Below are positions 18,565 through 26,891 of a DNA stretch of 31,126 nt, one piece after another. The notes beneath the pieces were generated by a model. It saw only the letters and a program-made list of their open reading frames with translations. It did not search any database and was not told where the DNA came from. The stretch lies in the NCBI GenBank assembly GCA_002422685.1, contig DITC01000058.1, positions 8,416 to 39,541 of the forward strand. The letters are read 5' to 3'. The stretch is from Thauera sp. UBA6194 (GTDB taxonomy: Bacteria > Pseudomonadota > Gammaproteobacteria > Burkholderiales > Rhodocyclaceae). Both the position numbers and the translations under genes were made by a program. Position 1 is the stretch's first letter; each line of letters opens with the position of its first letter.

Positions 18565-19091
18565 GCCGTGCTCCCTTCCGGGCGCGCCGGTGATCGTGGA
18601 GTCTGCGGCGGAGGGGGCGGCGCGTCGGCGTCGATCCAGCGCAGCAGCCGAGCCTCGATCGCGCGCACCCCGGCCTCGACCGTCGCCGCGTCCTTCGCGT
18701 CGATGGCGTGGATGTACATCAGCCCCGACTCGGGCAGGTACTCGAGCGCCATCGTGCCCGGCGTCAGCGTCAGCAGGCAGCCGAGCAGGGTGGCGATGCG
18801 GTCGTCGGGGCGCGCCAGGCGCAGCGCGATCACCGCCGGCTGCGGCGCCACCCTGCGCCCGAGCACGATGCGGGCGACGTCGAGGCTGGCCTTGAAGATC
18901 TCGGCCACGAACCACAGGCTGAAGGCGGTGCCCAGTTCCAGGCGGCGCAGGTAGCGGCGGATGCCGAGCAGGTCGATGGCCAGGCGCAGCGCCACGTAGA
19001 TGACCACGAAGGCGGCCACCACGCCGAGCGGGCTCAGCGCGTCGGCGAAGGCGGCCAGGCCGACCGCGAGCAGGATGTGCAGTCCGAGCAT
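18561..19091 (-). CDS. mrpE: Mrp antiporter subunit E (operon 2)
   Basis: A 176-residue subunit. N-terminal helices (HILLAVGLAAFADALSPLGV, then AAFVVIYVALRLAIDL) precede the soluble domain with LWFVAEIFKASLDVARIVLG, LLTLTPGTMALEYLPESG and MYIHAIDAKD, the equivalents of the VSRLIL and MTPGTVS segments of operon 1. The tail ends in a run of five prolines and an Arg/Pro-rich stretch. It starts two bases after the mrpD stop and ends in a four-base overlap with mrpF. Confidence 0.92.
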   Translation of the reverse strand: MLGLHILLAVGLAAFADALSPLGVVAAFVVIYVALRLAIDLLGIRRYLRRLELGTAFSLWFVAEIFKASLDVARIVLGRRVAPQPAVIALRLARPDDRIATLLGCLLTLTPGTMALEYLPESGLMYIHAIDAKDAATVEAGVRAIEARLLRWIDADAPPPPPQTPRSPARPEGSTA

Positions 19092-19093
19092 GT

Positions 19094-20587
19094 TCAACGT
19101 CCTCCCGTGCCGGTGACGGCGGCGATGTAGCCAGCCGGGGCACCGAGCTGTTCGGCGGCGCCCACCGCGTAGTCCATGACCGGACCGGCACCGAGACCGA
19201 TCGCCACCGTCATCACCGCCAGCGCGCTCACCGCCCACACCGCCGGGCGCATGCCGGCCGCGCTGCGCTCGCCTTCCCGGCCTGCAGGATGCGGCTTGAG
19301 GAAGGCCTCGTTCCAGATCTTGCTCATCGACAGCAGCGTGAAGATGCCGGTGACCAGCGCCACCGCGGCCGCGATCCACGCGCCCGCGTCCAGGCTGGCC
19401 TTGACCAGCACGAACTTGGCCCAGAAGCCCGACAGCGGCGGGATCCCGGCCAGCGACAGCGCGGGGATCGCGAACAGGATCGCCAGCCAGGGCGCACGCG
19501 CGTACAGCCCGCCCATCGCCGCCAGCCGTTCCGAGCCGGTCAGGCGCGCCGCGATGCCGCCGATGAAGAACAGGTTGGCCTTCACCACGATGTGGTGGAT
19601 CAGGTAGAACACCGCGCCGGCGAGCGCCAGCGGCGTGGCCAGCGCCAGCCCCAGGATCATGTAGCCGACCTGGCTGACGATGTGGAAGGACAGGATGCGC
19701 CGAACCTCGACCTGGGCCGCGGCGCCGAGCACGCCGATCAGCATGGTCGCGCACGCCACCCACAGCAGCACCTCGTGGGCGACGCCCGCGTCCGGCCAGA
19801 ACAGCGTGACCAGGCGGATCAGCGCATACACCCCGACCTTGGTGAGCAGGCCGGCAAAGAGCGCCGACACCGGCGTCCACGCCACGTGGTAGGACGCCGG
19901 CAGCCAGCCGAACACCGGGAACAGCGCGGCCTTGATCGAGAACGCGGTCAGCATCAGCACCACCGCCGCGTGCGCCGTGGCCGGCACCTCGCCGGCGGCG
20001 AAGGCCCGCGCCAGCAAGGCCATGTTGAGGCTGCCGCTGGCGCCGTAGAGCATGCCGGCGGCGAGCAGGAACATCATCGTCGCCACCAGGTTCAGCACCA
20101 CGTAGACCACGGTGCCGGAGAGGCGGCGCTTGCCGCCGCCGAGCACCAGCAGGGCGAAGGAGCCGACCAGCAGCACCTCGAACCAGACGTAGAGGTTGAA
20201 CACGTCGCCGGTGACGAAGGCGCCGCACACGCCCACCAGCAGACCATGCACCAGCGGGTGGAAGTCGCGTCCGCGCGCCGGGTCCTCGTCGCGCGCAAGC
20301 GCGAACACCAGGGTGGCGGTGCCGACGATGCCGGTGATGGCGACCATCGCCGCCGACAGGCGGTCGATCACCAGCGTGATGCCGTAGGGTGCGGCCCAGC
20401 CGCCGGCCTGGGCGGCGAGGATCTGCCCCTGCGCGGCCAGGCCCACCAGCACCAGTCCGGCCGCGGTGAGGGCGAGCGCGCCGGCCAGGCTGAGCGCCGT
20501 CACCAGGCGCGGGGAAGGGCGTGCGAGCAGGGTCGCCACCAGGGTGGCGAGCGGGATCAGCAGCGGGGAGACGATCAGCGCGTTCAT
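19094..20587 (-). CDS. mrpD: Mrp antiporter subunit D (operon 2)
   Basis: A 497-residue NuoL/M/N-type membrane protein. The functional charged residues are in VFNLYVWFEVLLVGSFALL (Glu) and AFSIKAALFPVFGWLPASYH (Lys), with FAGLLTKVGVYALIRLVTLF and GIPPLSGFWAKFVLVKASLD later on. Overall organisation matches the operon 1 copy, but many helix sequences differ, so this is an old duplication or separate acquisition rather than a recent copy. Its start lies in a four-base overlap with mrpC. Confidence 0.95.
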   Translation of the reverse strand: MNALIVSPLLIPLATLVATLLARPSPRLVTALSLAGALALTAAGLVLVGLAAQGQILAAQAGGWAAPYGITLVIDRLSAAMVAITGIVGTATLVFALARDEDPARGRDFHPLVHGLLVGVCGAFVTGDVFNLYVWFEVLLVGSFALLVLGGGKRRLSGTVVYVVLNLVATMMFLLAAGMLYGASGSLNMALLARAFAAGEVPATAHAAVVLMLTAFSIKAALFPVFGWLPASYHVAWTPVSALFAGLLTKVGVYALIRLVTLFWPDAGVAHEVLLWVACATMLIGVLGAAAQVEVRRILSFHIVSQVGYMILGLALATPLALAGAVFYLIHHIVVKANLFFIGGIAARLTGSERLAAMGGLYARAPWLAILFAIPALSLAGIPPLSGFWAKFVLVKASLDAGAWIAAAVALVTGIFTLLSMSKIWNEAFLKPHPAGREGERSAAGMRPAVWAVSALAVMTVAIGLGAGPVMDYAVGAAEQLGAPAGYIAAVTGTGGR

Positions 20588-21087
20588 GTGCGCGTTCCCG
20601 CTGCGGCACCCTTTCCCGCGCCCAGGGCGGCAGGTGGCGAGGCCGGCTTCGTGCCAGCTGTGGCTGTCGTCGTTGCTGCCGCTGCAGCCCCGGAAGCGGG
20701 CGTCGCGGGCTGTGCGGCCGCCGGCGCGGGCAGGTCCGGCGCCGGCTTCTCCGCCACCGCAGTGATGCGGTCGGTCTCGACGTTGCCGTGCAGCTCGAAG
20801 CTGCGCTTGAGCACCGCGAGTGCGAACACGAACAGCGCGAAGCCGATGACGATCGCGGTCAGCACCAGCGCCTGCGGCAGCGGGTTGGCGGCGAGCGCCG
20901 GCGCGCCGGCCTCGGTGACGAAGGCCGCGGCGCGCCCGTCCAGCCGCCCGGCGGAGAACACCGCCAGGTTCACCCCGTTGCCGAGGACCACGATGCCCAG
21001 CACCACCCGCAGCAGGCCGCGGTCGAGCAGCATCCAGATGCCGATCGCCACCAGCAGGCCGACAGTGACGGAAACGATGATTTCCAT
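20584..21087 (-). CDS. mrpC: Mrp antiporter subunit C (operon 2)
   Basis: A 167-residue NuoK-like subunit: helices in residues 1-105 (VSVTVGLLVAIGIWMLLDRG and NPLPQALVLTAIVIGFALFV, with GNGVNLAVFSAGR between), followed by a tail of about 60 residues made almost only of Ala, Pro, Thr, Gly and a few Lys. Typical MrpC ends soon after the third helix. The gene starts two bases after mrpA and its stop overlaps the mrpD start by four bases. Confidence 0.92.
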   Translation of the reverse strand: MEIIVSVTVGLLVAIGIWMLLDRGLLRVVLGIVVLGNGVNLAVFSAGRLDGRAAAFVTEAGAPALAANPLPQALVLTAIVIGFALFVFALAVLKRSFELHGNVETDRITAVAEKPAPDLPAPAAAQPATPASGAAAAATTTATAGTKPASPPAALGAGKGAAAGTRT

Positions 21088-21089
21088 GC

Positions 21090-23858
21090 TCAGGCCTCCC
21101 GCTCGATCAGTCGCAGCAGCATGTGCAGCACCGCGCCGAGCACGGTCAGGAACACGCCGACGTCGAACAGCAGCGGCGTGCCCAGCGCCAGTCCGCCGGG
21201 GAAGACCCAGTTGCCGGTGAGGAAGGCCTCGCCCTGCACCAGGCCGACCACGCCCGCCGCGGCCGCTACCGCCAGCCCGATCGCCAGCATCGCCACCGGC
21301 GGCACCCGCAGCACCGCCCGCGCACGCTCGACGCCGAAGGCCAGCGCCAGCAGCACCGTGGCACTGGCCGCCACCAGGCCGCCGATGAAGCCGCCGCCGG
21401 GCAGGTTGTGGCCGCGCCACAGCAGCACCAGCGACACCACCGCCAGCAGTCCGGACAGCGGCAGGATCGCCTGGCGCAGCAGCACCGAGCCGAAGTCGGC
21501 GCTGCCCTCGCGCGCGCCCTGGCCGTGGCGCGCGCTGCTGCCGCCCGCCGTGCCCGCGGCGTGCGTGTTCCGTCCGCCGCCGAGCAGGCTTGCGGCCGCC
21601 AGGCCGGCGAGACCGACCACGAGGATCTCGCCCAAGGTGTCGAGGGCGCGGAAGTCCACCAGGATCACGTTGACCACGTTGGCGCCCTTGCCCCCGGGCA
21701 GGCTGTTGTCGAGGTACCAGCGCGCGATGTCGCCGGGCAGCGGCTGGCTCACCGTCATCAGCATCATCGCCGTGACCACGCCGCCGAGCACGACCGCCAC
21801 CAGCGCGTGGAAGCGCCGTGCCGCGGGCTTGCGCGAGCCCACCAGCCGGGTGGGCGGCAGGCGGCGCAGCACCAGGGCGAGGAAGATCACCGTCAGCGTC
21901 TCCACCATCAGCTGCGTGATCGCCACGTCGGGTGCGCGCGACGCGAGGAAGATCATCGCCATGCCCAGCCCGCTCGCGCCCAGCGTGGCCACCAGCGCCA
22001 CCCGCCCCGGCATGGTCGCCGCCGCCGCCGCGCCCGCGACCGCGAGCACGCAGCCGAGCGCGGCGGCGAGGTTGAGCGGGCTGGTGAGCTCGGGCCAGAC
22101 GAGCTCGTCCGCGGTCGAGGCGACGATGCCGATCAGCGCGAAGCCGGCGATCGCCAGCACCAGCCAGCTGATGTGCTGGCGCAGCGAGCCATGCTGGAAG
22201 TGGTCGGCCACGCGCGTGGCGAAGGCGAAGATGCGCTTGAGCAGACGGTCCCAGATCATGTCGCCGCTCACCCGCCACAGCACCCGCCACAGCGACAGTC
22301 GGCGCCGCAGCCGGGTGCGCTGCAGGTAGAACAGCACGCCGAGCGCGACGGTCAGCAGGCTGGCGACCAGCGCCGGTGTGAAGCCGCCCCACAGGTAAAG
22401 GTGCACAGGGACTGCGGTGCGCGACACCGCCTGCACCGCGGCGTCGATCAGCCATACCTCGGCGAGGTTGTTGAAGGCGCCGAACACGAAGCCGCCGATC
22501 GCCAGCAGCATCGGCCCGATCCACATCGGCAGGCTCACCTCGTGCGGCGGGTGCGGATAGCACCCCTCGCGGCCGAGGAAGGCGCGCACGAAGACGAGGC
22601 CGGCGGCGGTCAGCAGCAGGGCGTTGGTGAGGATCATCACCGCGGTGGTGATCCAGCCCGCGACGCCGAGCTCGATCAGGCCGGCGTACTTGAATTCCTT
22701 GGCGATGAAGCCGAAGAAGGGCGGCAGCCCGGCGTTGGAGAAGGCGGCGAGCGCGACCGCGAAGCCGGTCAGCGGCATGTGGCGGATCAGCCCGCCGAGC
22801 AGCGCGATCTGGCGCGTGCCCGTGGCGTGGTCGATGGCGCCCACCGCCATGAACAGCGCGGCCTTGTAGAAGGCGTGCGCCACCAGGTAGATGGCAAAGG
22901 CCTGCAGGCCGTAATGGGTGTTGGTGCCGAGCAGCATGGTGAGCTGGCCGAGCACGGTGACCGTGGTGTAGGCGAGCACGCGCTTGAGATCGGTCTGGCG
23001 GATCGCCAGCACCGCGCCGACGAGCGCGGTGGCGGCGCCGACGGTGATCAGGATCGTGCTCCAGCTCGGCGAGCCGCCGAGCGCCGGGTTGAGGCGGGCG
23101 AGCAGGTATACGCCGGCCTTCACCATGGTCGCCGAGTGCAGGTAGGCCGACACCGGCGTCGGCGCCGCCATCGCGTTGGGCAGCCAGAGGTGGAAGGGCA
23201 GCTGCGCCGACTTGGTGAAGGCGCCGATCAGCACCAGCGCGAGGATCGCGGGGTAGAGCGCGTGCCCGGCGATCGCCCCGCCGGACAGCGCGGAGAACTG
23301 CCAGCTGCCGCCGACGTTGCCGAGCAGGATCAGCCCGGCGAGCAGCGCCAGTCCGCCGCCGCCGGTGATCAGCAGCGCCTGCAGCGCGGCGCGGCGCGAT
23401 GCCGGCTTGTCGTGCTGGAAGGCGATCAGCAGGAAGGAGGTGACGCTCGTCAGCTCCCAGAACACGAACATCGCGATCATGTCGTCGGCCAGCACGAGGC
23501 CGAGCATGGCCGCCATGAAGCCGAGCAGGTAGGCGTGGAAACGGCCGAGGTGATGGTGGTCGGACAGGTAGGCGCCGGCGTAGAGCACGATCAGCGTGCC
23601 GATGCCGGTGATCAGCAGCGCGAACAGCAGCGACAGCCCATCGAGGCGCAAGGTGAGGCCGACGTCGAGCGCCGGCACCCAGGCCAGCGTCTGCACCACG
23701 ACGCCGCCGCCGGCGACCAGCGGCATCTGCAGCAGGAAATGGGCAAAGGCCGCCAGTGGCGCGAGTGCCAGCAGCCAGCCCGCGCGCTCGCCCATACGGC
23801 CGGCCAGCGGCGCTGCGATCGACATCGCGAGGACGATCAGGCCTATGCTGGCCAGCAC
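21090..23858 (-). CDS. mrpA: Mrp cation/proton antiporter subunit A with fused MrpB domain (operon 2)
   Basis: A 922-residue inner-membrane protein with the same A-B fusion as operon 1. Landmarks are VFWELTSVTSFLLIAFQHDK (Glu), AFTKSAQLPFHLWLPNAMAA (Lys) with PTPVSAYLHSATMVKAG, and a MrpB domain from about residue 790 (ILPLSGLLAVVSLVLLWRGH, then NLPGGGFIGGL). A region of about 25 residues rich in Gly, Ala, His and Arg links the two parts. It starts with GTG at 23858 preceded by GGGGTGAGG; a later ATG (residue 12) would cut into the first helix. Conservation with operon 1 is strong in the core helices and weak in the loops. Confidence 0.95.
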   Translation of the reverse strand: MLASIGLIVLAMSIAAPLAGRMGERAGWLLALAPLAAFAHFLLQMPLVAGGGVVVQTLAWVPALDVGLTLRLDGLSLLFALLITGIGTLIVLYAGAYLSDHHHLGRFHAYLLGFMAAMLGLVLADDMIAMFVFWELTSVTSFLLIAFQHDKPASRRAALQALLITGGGGLALLAGLILLGNVGGSWQFSALSGGAIAGHALYPAILALVLIGAFTKSAQLPFHLWLPNAMAAPTPVSAYLHSATMVKAGVYLLARLNPALGGSPSWSTILITVGAATALVGAVLAIRQTDLKRVLAYTTVTVLGQLTMLLGTNTHYGLQAFAIYLVAHAFYKAALFMAVGAIDHATGTRQIALLGGLIRHMPLTGFAVALAAFSNAGLPPFFGFIAKEFKYAGLIELGVAGWITTAVMILTNALLLTAAGLVFVRAFLGREGCYPHPPHEVSLPMWIGPMLLAIGGFVFGAFNNLAEVWLIDAAVQAVSRTAVPVHLYLWGGFTPALVASLLTVALGVLFYLQRTRLRRRLSLWRVLWRVSGDMIWDRLLKRIFAFATRVADHFQHGSLRQHISWLVLAIAGFALIGIVASTADELVWPELTSPLNLAAALGCVLAVAGAAAAATMPGRVALVATLGASGLGMAMIFLASRAPDVAITQLMVETLTVIFLALVLRRLPPTRLVGSRKPAARRFHALVAVVLGGVVTAMMLMTVSQPLPGDIARWYLDNSLPGGKGANVVNVILVDFRALDTLGEILVVGLAGLAAASLLGGGRNTHAAGTAGGSSARHGQGAREGSADFGSVLLRQAILPLSGLLAVVSLVLLWRGHNLPGGGFIGGLVAASATVLLALAFGVERARAVLRVPPVAMLAIGLAVAAAAGVVGLVQGEAFLTGNWVFPGGLALGTPLLFDVGVFLTVLGAVLHMLLRLIEREA

Positions 23859-23970
23859 GCCTCACCCCGGCAGGATCGCTTCATGGTCGTCTCCCCGAAA
23901 GAACGGGCGCCGGCCGCGTTGTGCGGGGCGCCCCAAGTTCTGCTTATGGGAAAATGACCGCTTGTCCTGC

Positions 23971-23992
23971 TTCAGGTTCCTGAAACCGTTTC
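23971..23992. promoter_or_regulatory. Two overlapping palindromes upstream of operon 2 mrpA
   Basis: TTCAGGTTCCTGAA (23971-23984) is a perfect dyad of 6-bp arms around two bases. GAAACCGTTTC (23982-23992) is a second perfect dyad sharing three bases with it. They lie in the 179-bp gap between the Cys-rich gene and mrpA, about 115-135 bp before the mrpA start. They may be operators for operon 2 or the base of a terminator hairpin for the gene upstream; no T-run follows. Confidence 0.35.
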
Positions 23993-24037
23993 CGGGGTTT
24001 CTCCTCCTGACTCGACGCGCCTGATCATGCGGGCGAT

Positions 24038-24253
24038 TCAGTGCAGCGTGGCATGCATGCGCGGCTCGCCATGGCGGCCGATTTCGGGGTGGGCTTCGTA
24101 CAGGCCGCTGCGGCGGGCGAAGCATCCGGCAAGCGGGCACACCTGCCCTGGCGGACATCCATGTTCGAAGGCGCATTCCTTGCGGGTTTCGTCCAGCAGC
24201 ACCATTTGGTGCATGGCTTCACAGCGGGCGATGGGGGCGTCGAACGTGCACAT
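24038..24253 (-). CDS. Small cysteine-rich protein of unknown function
   Basis: A 71-residue soluble protein that I do not recognise. Six cysteines occur at residues 2, 11, 27, 33, 39 and 44; the last four form C-x5-C-x5-C-x4-C in the stretch CAFEHGCPPGQVCPLAGC, which looks like a metal or iron-sulfur ligand set. His residues (15, 31, 55, 61, 67, 71) are also frequent. It has no signal peptide. An excellent ribosome site (GAGGAG, six bases before ATG) and G/C-rich third codon positions support expression. An FNR/DNR-type box lies about 130 bp upstream. It is separate from the Mrp operon (179-bp gap) and from the exporter genes. A role in anaerobic or nitric-oxide-responsive metabolism is an inference from the box alone. 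Confidence 0.7.
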   Translation of the reverse strand: MCTFDAPIARCEAMHQMVLLDETRKECAFEHGCPPGQVCPLAGCFARRSGLYEAHPEIGRHGEPRMHATLH

Positions 24254-24307
24254 GATGGTCTCCTCGGTTTTGCCTTGCGGTACGGAAATTTCTGCGCCAG
24301 CGCGTGA

Positions 24308-24333
24308 TTGATTTCACGCTGAACTTGATTTCA
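24308..24333. repeat. Direct repeat TTGATTTCA x2
   Basis: TTGATTTCA occurs at 24308-24316 and 24325-24333, 17 bp apart, between the Cys-rich gene and its FNR-type box. On the minus strand TAGATT (24338-24333), a 4/6 match to a -10 hexamer, overlaps the second copy. The pair could be a two-site regulator target or the core promoter region of the small gene. Confidence 0.35.
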
Positions 24334-24377
24334 ATCTAGCTTTTTGGCCGAGACTTGCTCCCGTAAGTGAATGAAGG

Positions 24378-24391
24378 TTGACCCAGGTCAA
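24378..24391 (-). promoter_or_regulatory. FNR/DNR-type dyad upstream of the Cys-rich gene
   Basis: TTGACCCAGGTCAA is a perfect TTGAC-N4-GTCAA dyad, of the same type as the one before iorA. The only gene it can serve is the minus-strand Cys-rich gene 125-138 bp away, since the exporter permease ends at 24478 on its other side. The nearest -10-like hexamer (TAGATT, 24338-24333) would place the box near -58, close to the class I position of FNR-type activators. Confidence 0.6.
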
Positions 24392-24432
24392 CGTTTTTCG
24401 GGTCATTGCATATTTGCAACGGTGTTGCCTTC

Positions 24433-24461
24433 GACCACGCAGCTTGCCGCGGCGTGGCCGT
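24433..24461 (-). terminator. Hairpin after the exporter permease genes, possible terminator
   Basis: GACCACGC and GCGTGGCC form an 8-bp stem (one G-U pair in the transcript) beginning about 17 bp after the stop of the last exporter gene. A smaller stem, GCAAC-N3-GTTGC, follows downstream in the direction of transcription, and then TTGCA-N4-TGCAA. There is no T-run, so intrinsic termination is uncertain. Confidence 0.35.
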
Positions 24462-24477
24462 GCAAGTGCGCCTGCGC

Positions 24478-25677
24478 TCACTCCGCGCGCAGCGCCTCGA
24501 CCGCGTCCAGCGCCGCCGCGCGCCGTGCGGGCAGGACGCCGGCGAGCAGGCCGATGGCGAGCGCGAGCAGCTCGGCGATCAGCACGAAGTGCCAGGGCGT
24601 GGCCACCGGCATCGCCGGCACCAGCAGGCCGGCCAGCTGGGCGAGCCCGGCGCCGATCGCCAGCCCGAGCGCGCCGCCGAGGCCGGCGAGCATGACCGCC
24701 TCGCCGAGGAACAGCGCCAGGATGGTCCGCCGCCGGGCGCCGAGCGCGACCAGCAGGCCGATCTCGTTGGTGCGTTCGCTGACCGCGATGGTCATGATGG
24801 TGACGATGCCGACCCCGCCCACCAGCAGCGAGATGCCGCCGAGCGCGCCGACCGCCGCGGTGAGGATGTCGAGGATGTTCGACAGCGTGGCCAGCATGTC
24901 TTCCTGGGTGCGGATGGTGAAATCCTCGCGGCCGTGGCGGGCGACCAGGCTGTGCCTGATCAGTTCGACCACGCGCGCGGCGGGGACCCGCTCCTCGTAG
25001 TCGAGGCCGATCTCCATCAGCCCGTCGCGCTTGAACAGCGCCAGGCCGCGCGCGCTGGGGATGAAGGCGGTGTCGTCGAGGTCGATGCCGAGGAACTGGC
25101 CTTTCTCCTCCATGATGCCGATCACCCGGTAGCGCTCGTCGCCGATCTGCACCCGCTCGCCGAGCGCATTGCCGGCATCGAACAGTTCGCGCTTGAGCTT
25201 GGGGCCGAGCACGGCGAAGGCGCGCGGGCTGTCGCCGTCGTCCGGCGGCAGGAACTGGCCCACGCGCACCCGCATCGCGTACACCGCGTGCATGTCGGGC
25301 CCGACGCCCAGCACCATGGTGCGCCGCACGCGGCCGTTGGCGCGGATCTCGGCGTTGCCGCTGACGTTGCCGGTGACGTGGCGCACGTGCGGCAGCCGCG
25401 CCAGCGCCGCCGCGTCGTCGAGGGTGAGCTCGCGCGCGGTGGAGGGCAGGCCGGGGGGGCCGCCGCGGGCGCCCTGGCGGCCGGGCGTGATCTCGATGAC
25501 GTTGGTGCCGAACTGGCCGAACTCCTGCAGCACGAAGCGGTGCAGGCCTTCGCCGATCGAGGTCAGCAGGATCACCGCGGCGATGCCGACCGCGATGCCG
25601 CCCAGCGTCAGCGCGCTGCGCAGGCGGTGCGCGGTCAGCGAACGCAGCGCCAGATGGAGGAAGTCGCCCCAGATCAT
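24478..25677 (-). CDS. ABC exporter permease, MacB/FtsX family (second permease)
   Basis: A 399-residue inner-membrane protein of the MacB-type exporter superfamily: N-terminal helix (LRSALTLGGIAVGIAAVILL), a large periplasmic MacB_PCD-like domain (residues about 45-265), then three helices (ISLLVGGVGIVTIMTIAVSE with the conserved RTNEIGLLVALGAR cytoplasmic loop, FLGEAVMLAGLGGALGLAIG and a final one) ending in LPARRAAALDAVEALRAE. It has no fused ATPase. The ATG at 25677 gives the usual MxxxDFLHLALRSL start; the upstream frame to 25845 is out of character. It lies five bases after the stop of the other permease and presumably pairs with it as a heterodimer. Confidence 0.92.
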   Translation of the reverse strand: MIWGDFLHLALRSLTAHRLRSALTLGGIAVGIAAVILLTSIGEGLHRFVLQEFGQFGTNVIEITPGRQGARGGPPGLPSTARELTLDDAAALARLPHVRHVTGNVSGNAEIRANGRVRRTMVLGVGPDMHAVYAMRVRVGQFLPPDDGDSPRAFAVLGPKLKRELFDAGNALGERVQIGDERYRVIGIMEEKGQFLGIDLDDTAFIPSARGLALFKRDGLMEIGLDYEERVPAARVVELIRHSLVARHGREDFTIRTQEDMLATLSNILDILTAAVGALGGISLLVGGVGIVTIMTIAVSERTNEIGLLVALGARRRTILALFLGEAVMLAGLGGALGLAIGAGLAQLAGLLVPAMPVATPWHFVLIAELLALAIGLLAGVLPARRAAALDAVEALRAE

Positions 25678-25682
25678 GGCGC

Positions 25683-26891
25683 TCAGCGCTTCATCAGGGC
25701 CTGCACCGGATCGAGCGCGGCGGCGCGGCGCGCCGGCATCACCCCGAACAGCAGGCCGGTACCCAGCGCGGTACCCACCGCGGCGGCCACCGCCCAGTCC
25801 GGCGGCCAGGCGGGCAGGGCGGGGAAGGCGAGGCGGATCGCCCACGCCCCGGCATGGCCGAGCGCGAAGCCGGCGAGCGCGCCGGCCAGCGACAGCAGCC
25901 CGGCCTCGGTCAGGAAGGCGAGGCGGATCGCCCGGCCGCTGGCACCGAGCGCCTTCAGCAGGCCGATCTCGCCGGTGCGCTGGGTCACCGCCACCAGCAT
26001 CACGTTCATGACCAGGATGCCGGCCACCGCCAGGCTGATCGCGGCGATGCCGGCGACGCCGAGGGTGAGCGCGCCGAGGATGCGGTCGAAGGTGCCGAGC
26101 ACGGCGTCCTGGGTGATCACGGTGAAGTCGAACTCGCCGTCGCGGCGCGCCTTCAGCAGCGCCTCGAGCTGGCGCTGGGCCGGCGCAAGCGCCTCGCGGC
26201 CGCGGGTCTCGACCATGATGCGGAACAGCGCGTTGGTGTTGAACATGGCCTGCGCGGTCGCCACCGGCACCAGTACCAGCTCGTCCGAGTTCATGCCCAG
26301 CCCGCGGCCAGCCGGCCCCATGGTGCCGATCACGCGCAGGCGGTGGTCGCCGAGGCGGATCATGCGGCCGATGGCGTTCTGGTTGCCGAACAGCTCGGCG
26401 CGGATGGTCTCGCCGATCACCGCCACCGCGGAGGCGCGGCCGAAGTCCTCGCGCGGCAGGAACTGGCCGCTGGCCACGCCGAAGCCGCGGATGTCGAGGT
26501 AGTCGGCGCTGGTGCCGACCACCATCACCTCGCGCAGGCGCCCGCCGACGGATATCTCGGAATTGCCCACGGCCAGCGGCGCGACGCGCAGCACCAGCGG
26601 CAGGCGCAGCAGGGCCGCGGCGTCGTCGTTGGTGAGGTCGCGCGGCGTGCTGCTGACGAAGCTGCCCGGGTTGACGCCGCCGGTCTCGGTGCGCCCCGGG
26701 AGCACGATCAGCAGGTTCGCGCCGAGCGCCGAGAACTCGTCCACCACGTAGCGCCGCGCGCCGTCGCCGAGCGCGGTCAGCATGACCACCGCGGCCACGC
26801 CGATCGACATCGCCAGCACCATCAGCGCGGTGCGCAGCGGGTAGCCGAGCGCGGCGCGGGTGGCGAAGCGCAGGGTGTCGGCGGGACTCAT
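25683..26891 (-). CDS. ABC exporter permease, MacB/FtsX family (first permease)
   Basis: A 402-residue protein of the same architecture as its neighbour: helix one (LRTALMVLAMSIGVAAVVML), periplasmic domain, and three C-terminal helices with the coupling-helix motif RTGEIGLLKALGASGRAIR and the closing MPARRAAALDPVQALMKR. MacB-type permeases do not pass substrate through the membrane but drive periplasmic adaptor and outer-membrane tunnels mechanically; that is family knowledge. Its ATG overlaps the ATPase stop by four bases, so ATPase and permease are translationally coupled. Two permeases per ATPase gene suggest an asymmetric complex. The substrate is unknown. Confidence 0.92.
   Translation of the reverse strand: MSPADTLRFATRAALGYPLRTALMVLAMSIGVAAVVMLTALGDGARRYVVDEFSALGANLLIVLPGRTETGGVNPGSFVSSTPRDLTNDDAAALLRLPLVLRVAPLAVGNSEISVGGRLREVMVVGTSADYLDIRGFGVASGQFLPREDFGRASAVAVIGETIRAELFGNQNAIGRMIRLGDHRLRVIGTMGPAGRGLGMNSDELVLVPVATAQAMFNTNALFRIMVETRGREALAPAQRQLEALLKARRDGEFDFTVITQDAVLGTFDRILGALTLGVAGIAAISLAVAGILVMNVMLVAVTQRTGEIGLLKALGASGRAIRLAFLTEAGLLSLAGALAGFALGHAGAWAIRLAFPALPAWPPDWAVAAAVGTALGTGLLFGVMPARRAAALDPVQALMKR

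Noticed and set aside
24041..24307. Plus-strand 88-residue frame opposite the Cys-rich gene
   Set aside because: No ribosome site or recognisable features; the minus-strand frame has a strong ribosome site, clustered cysteines and an upstream regulatory box.
24407..24420. TTGCA-TATT-TGCAA as a third FNR-type box
   Set aside because: The half-site is TTGCA, not TTGA(T/C), and it lies just after the exporter genes rather than before a start.
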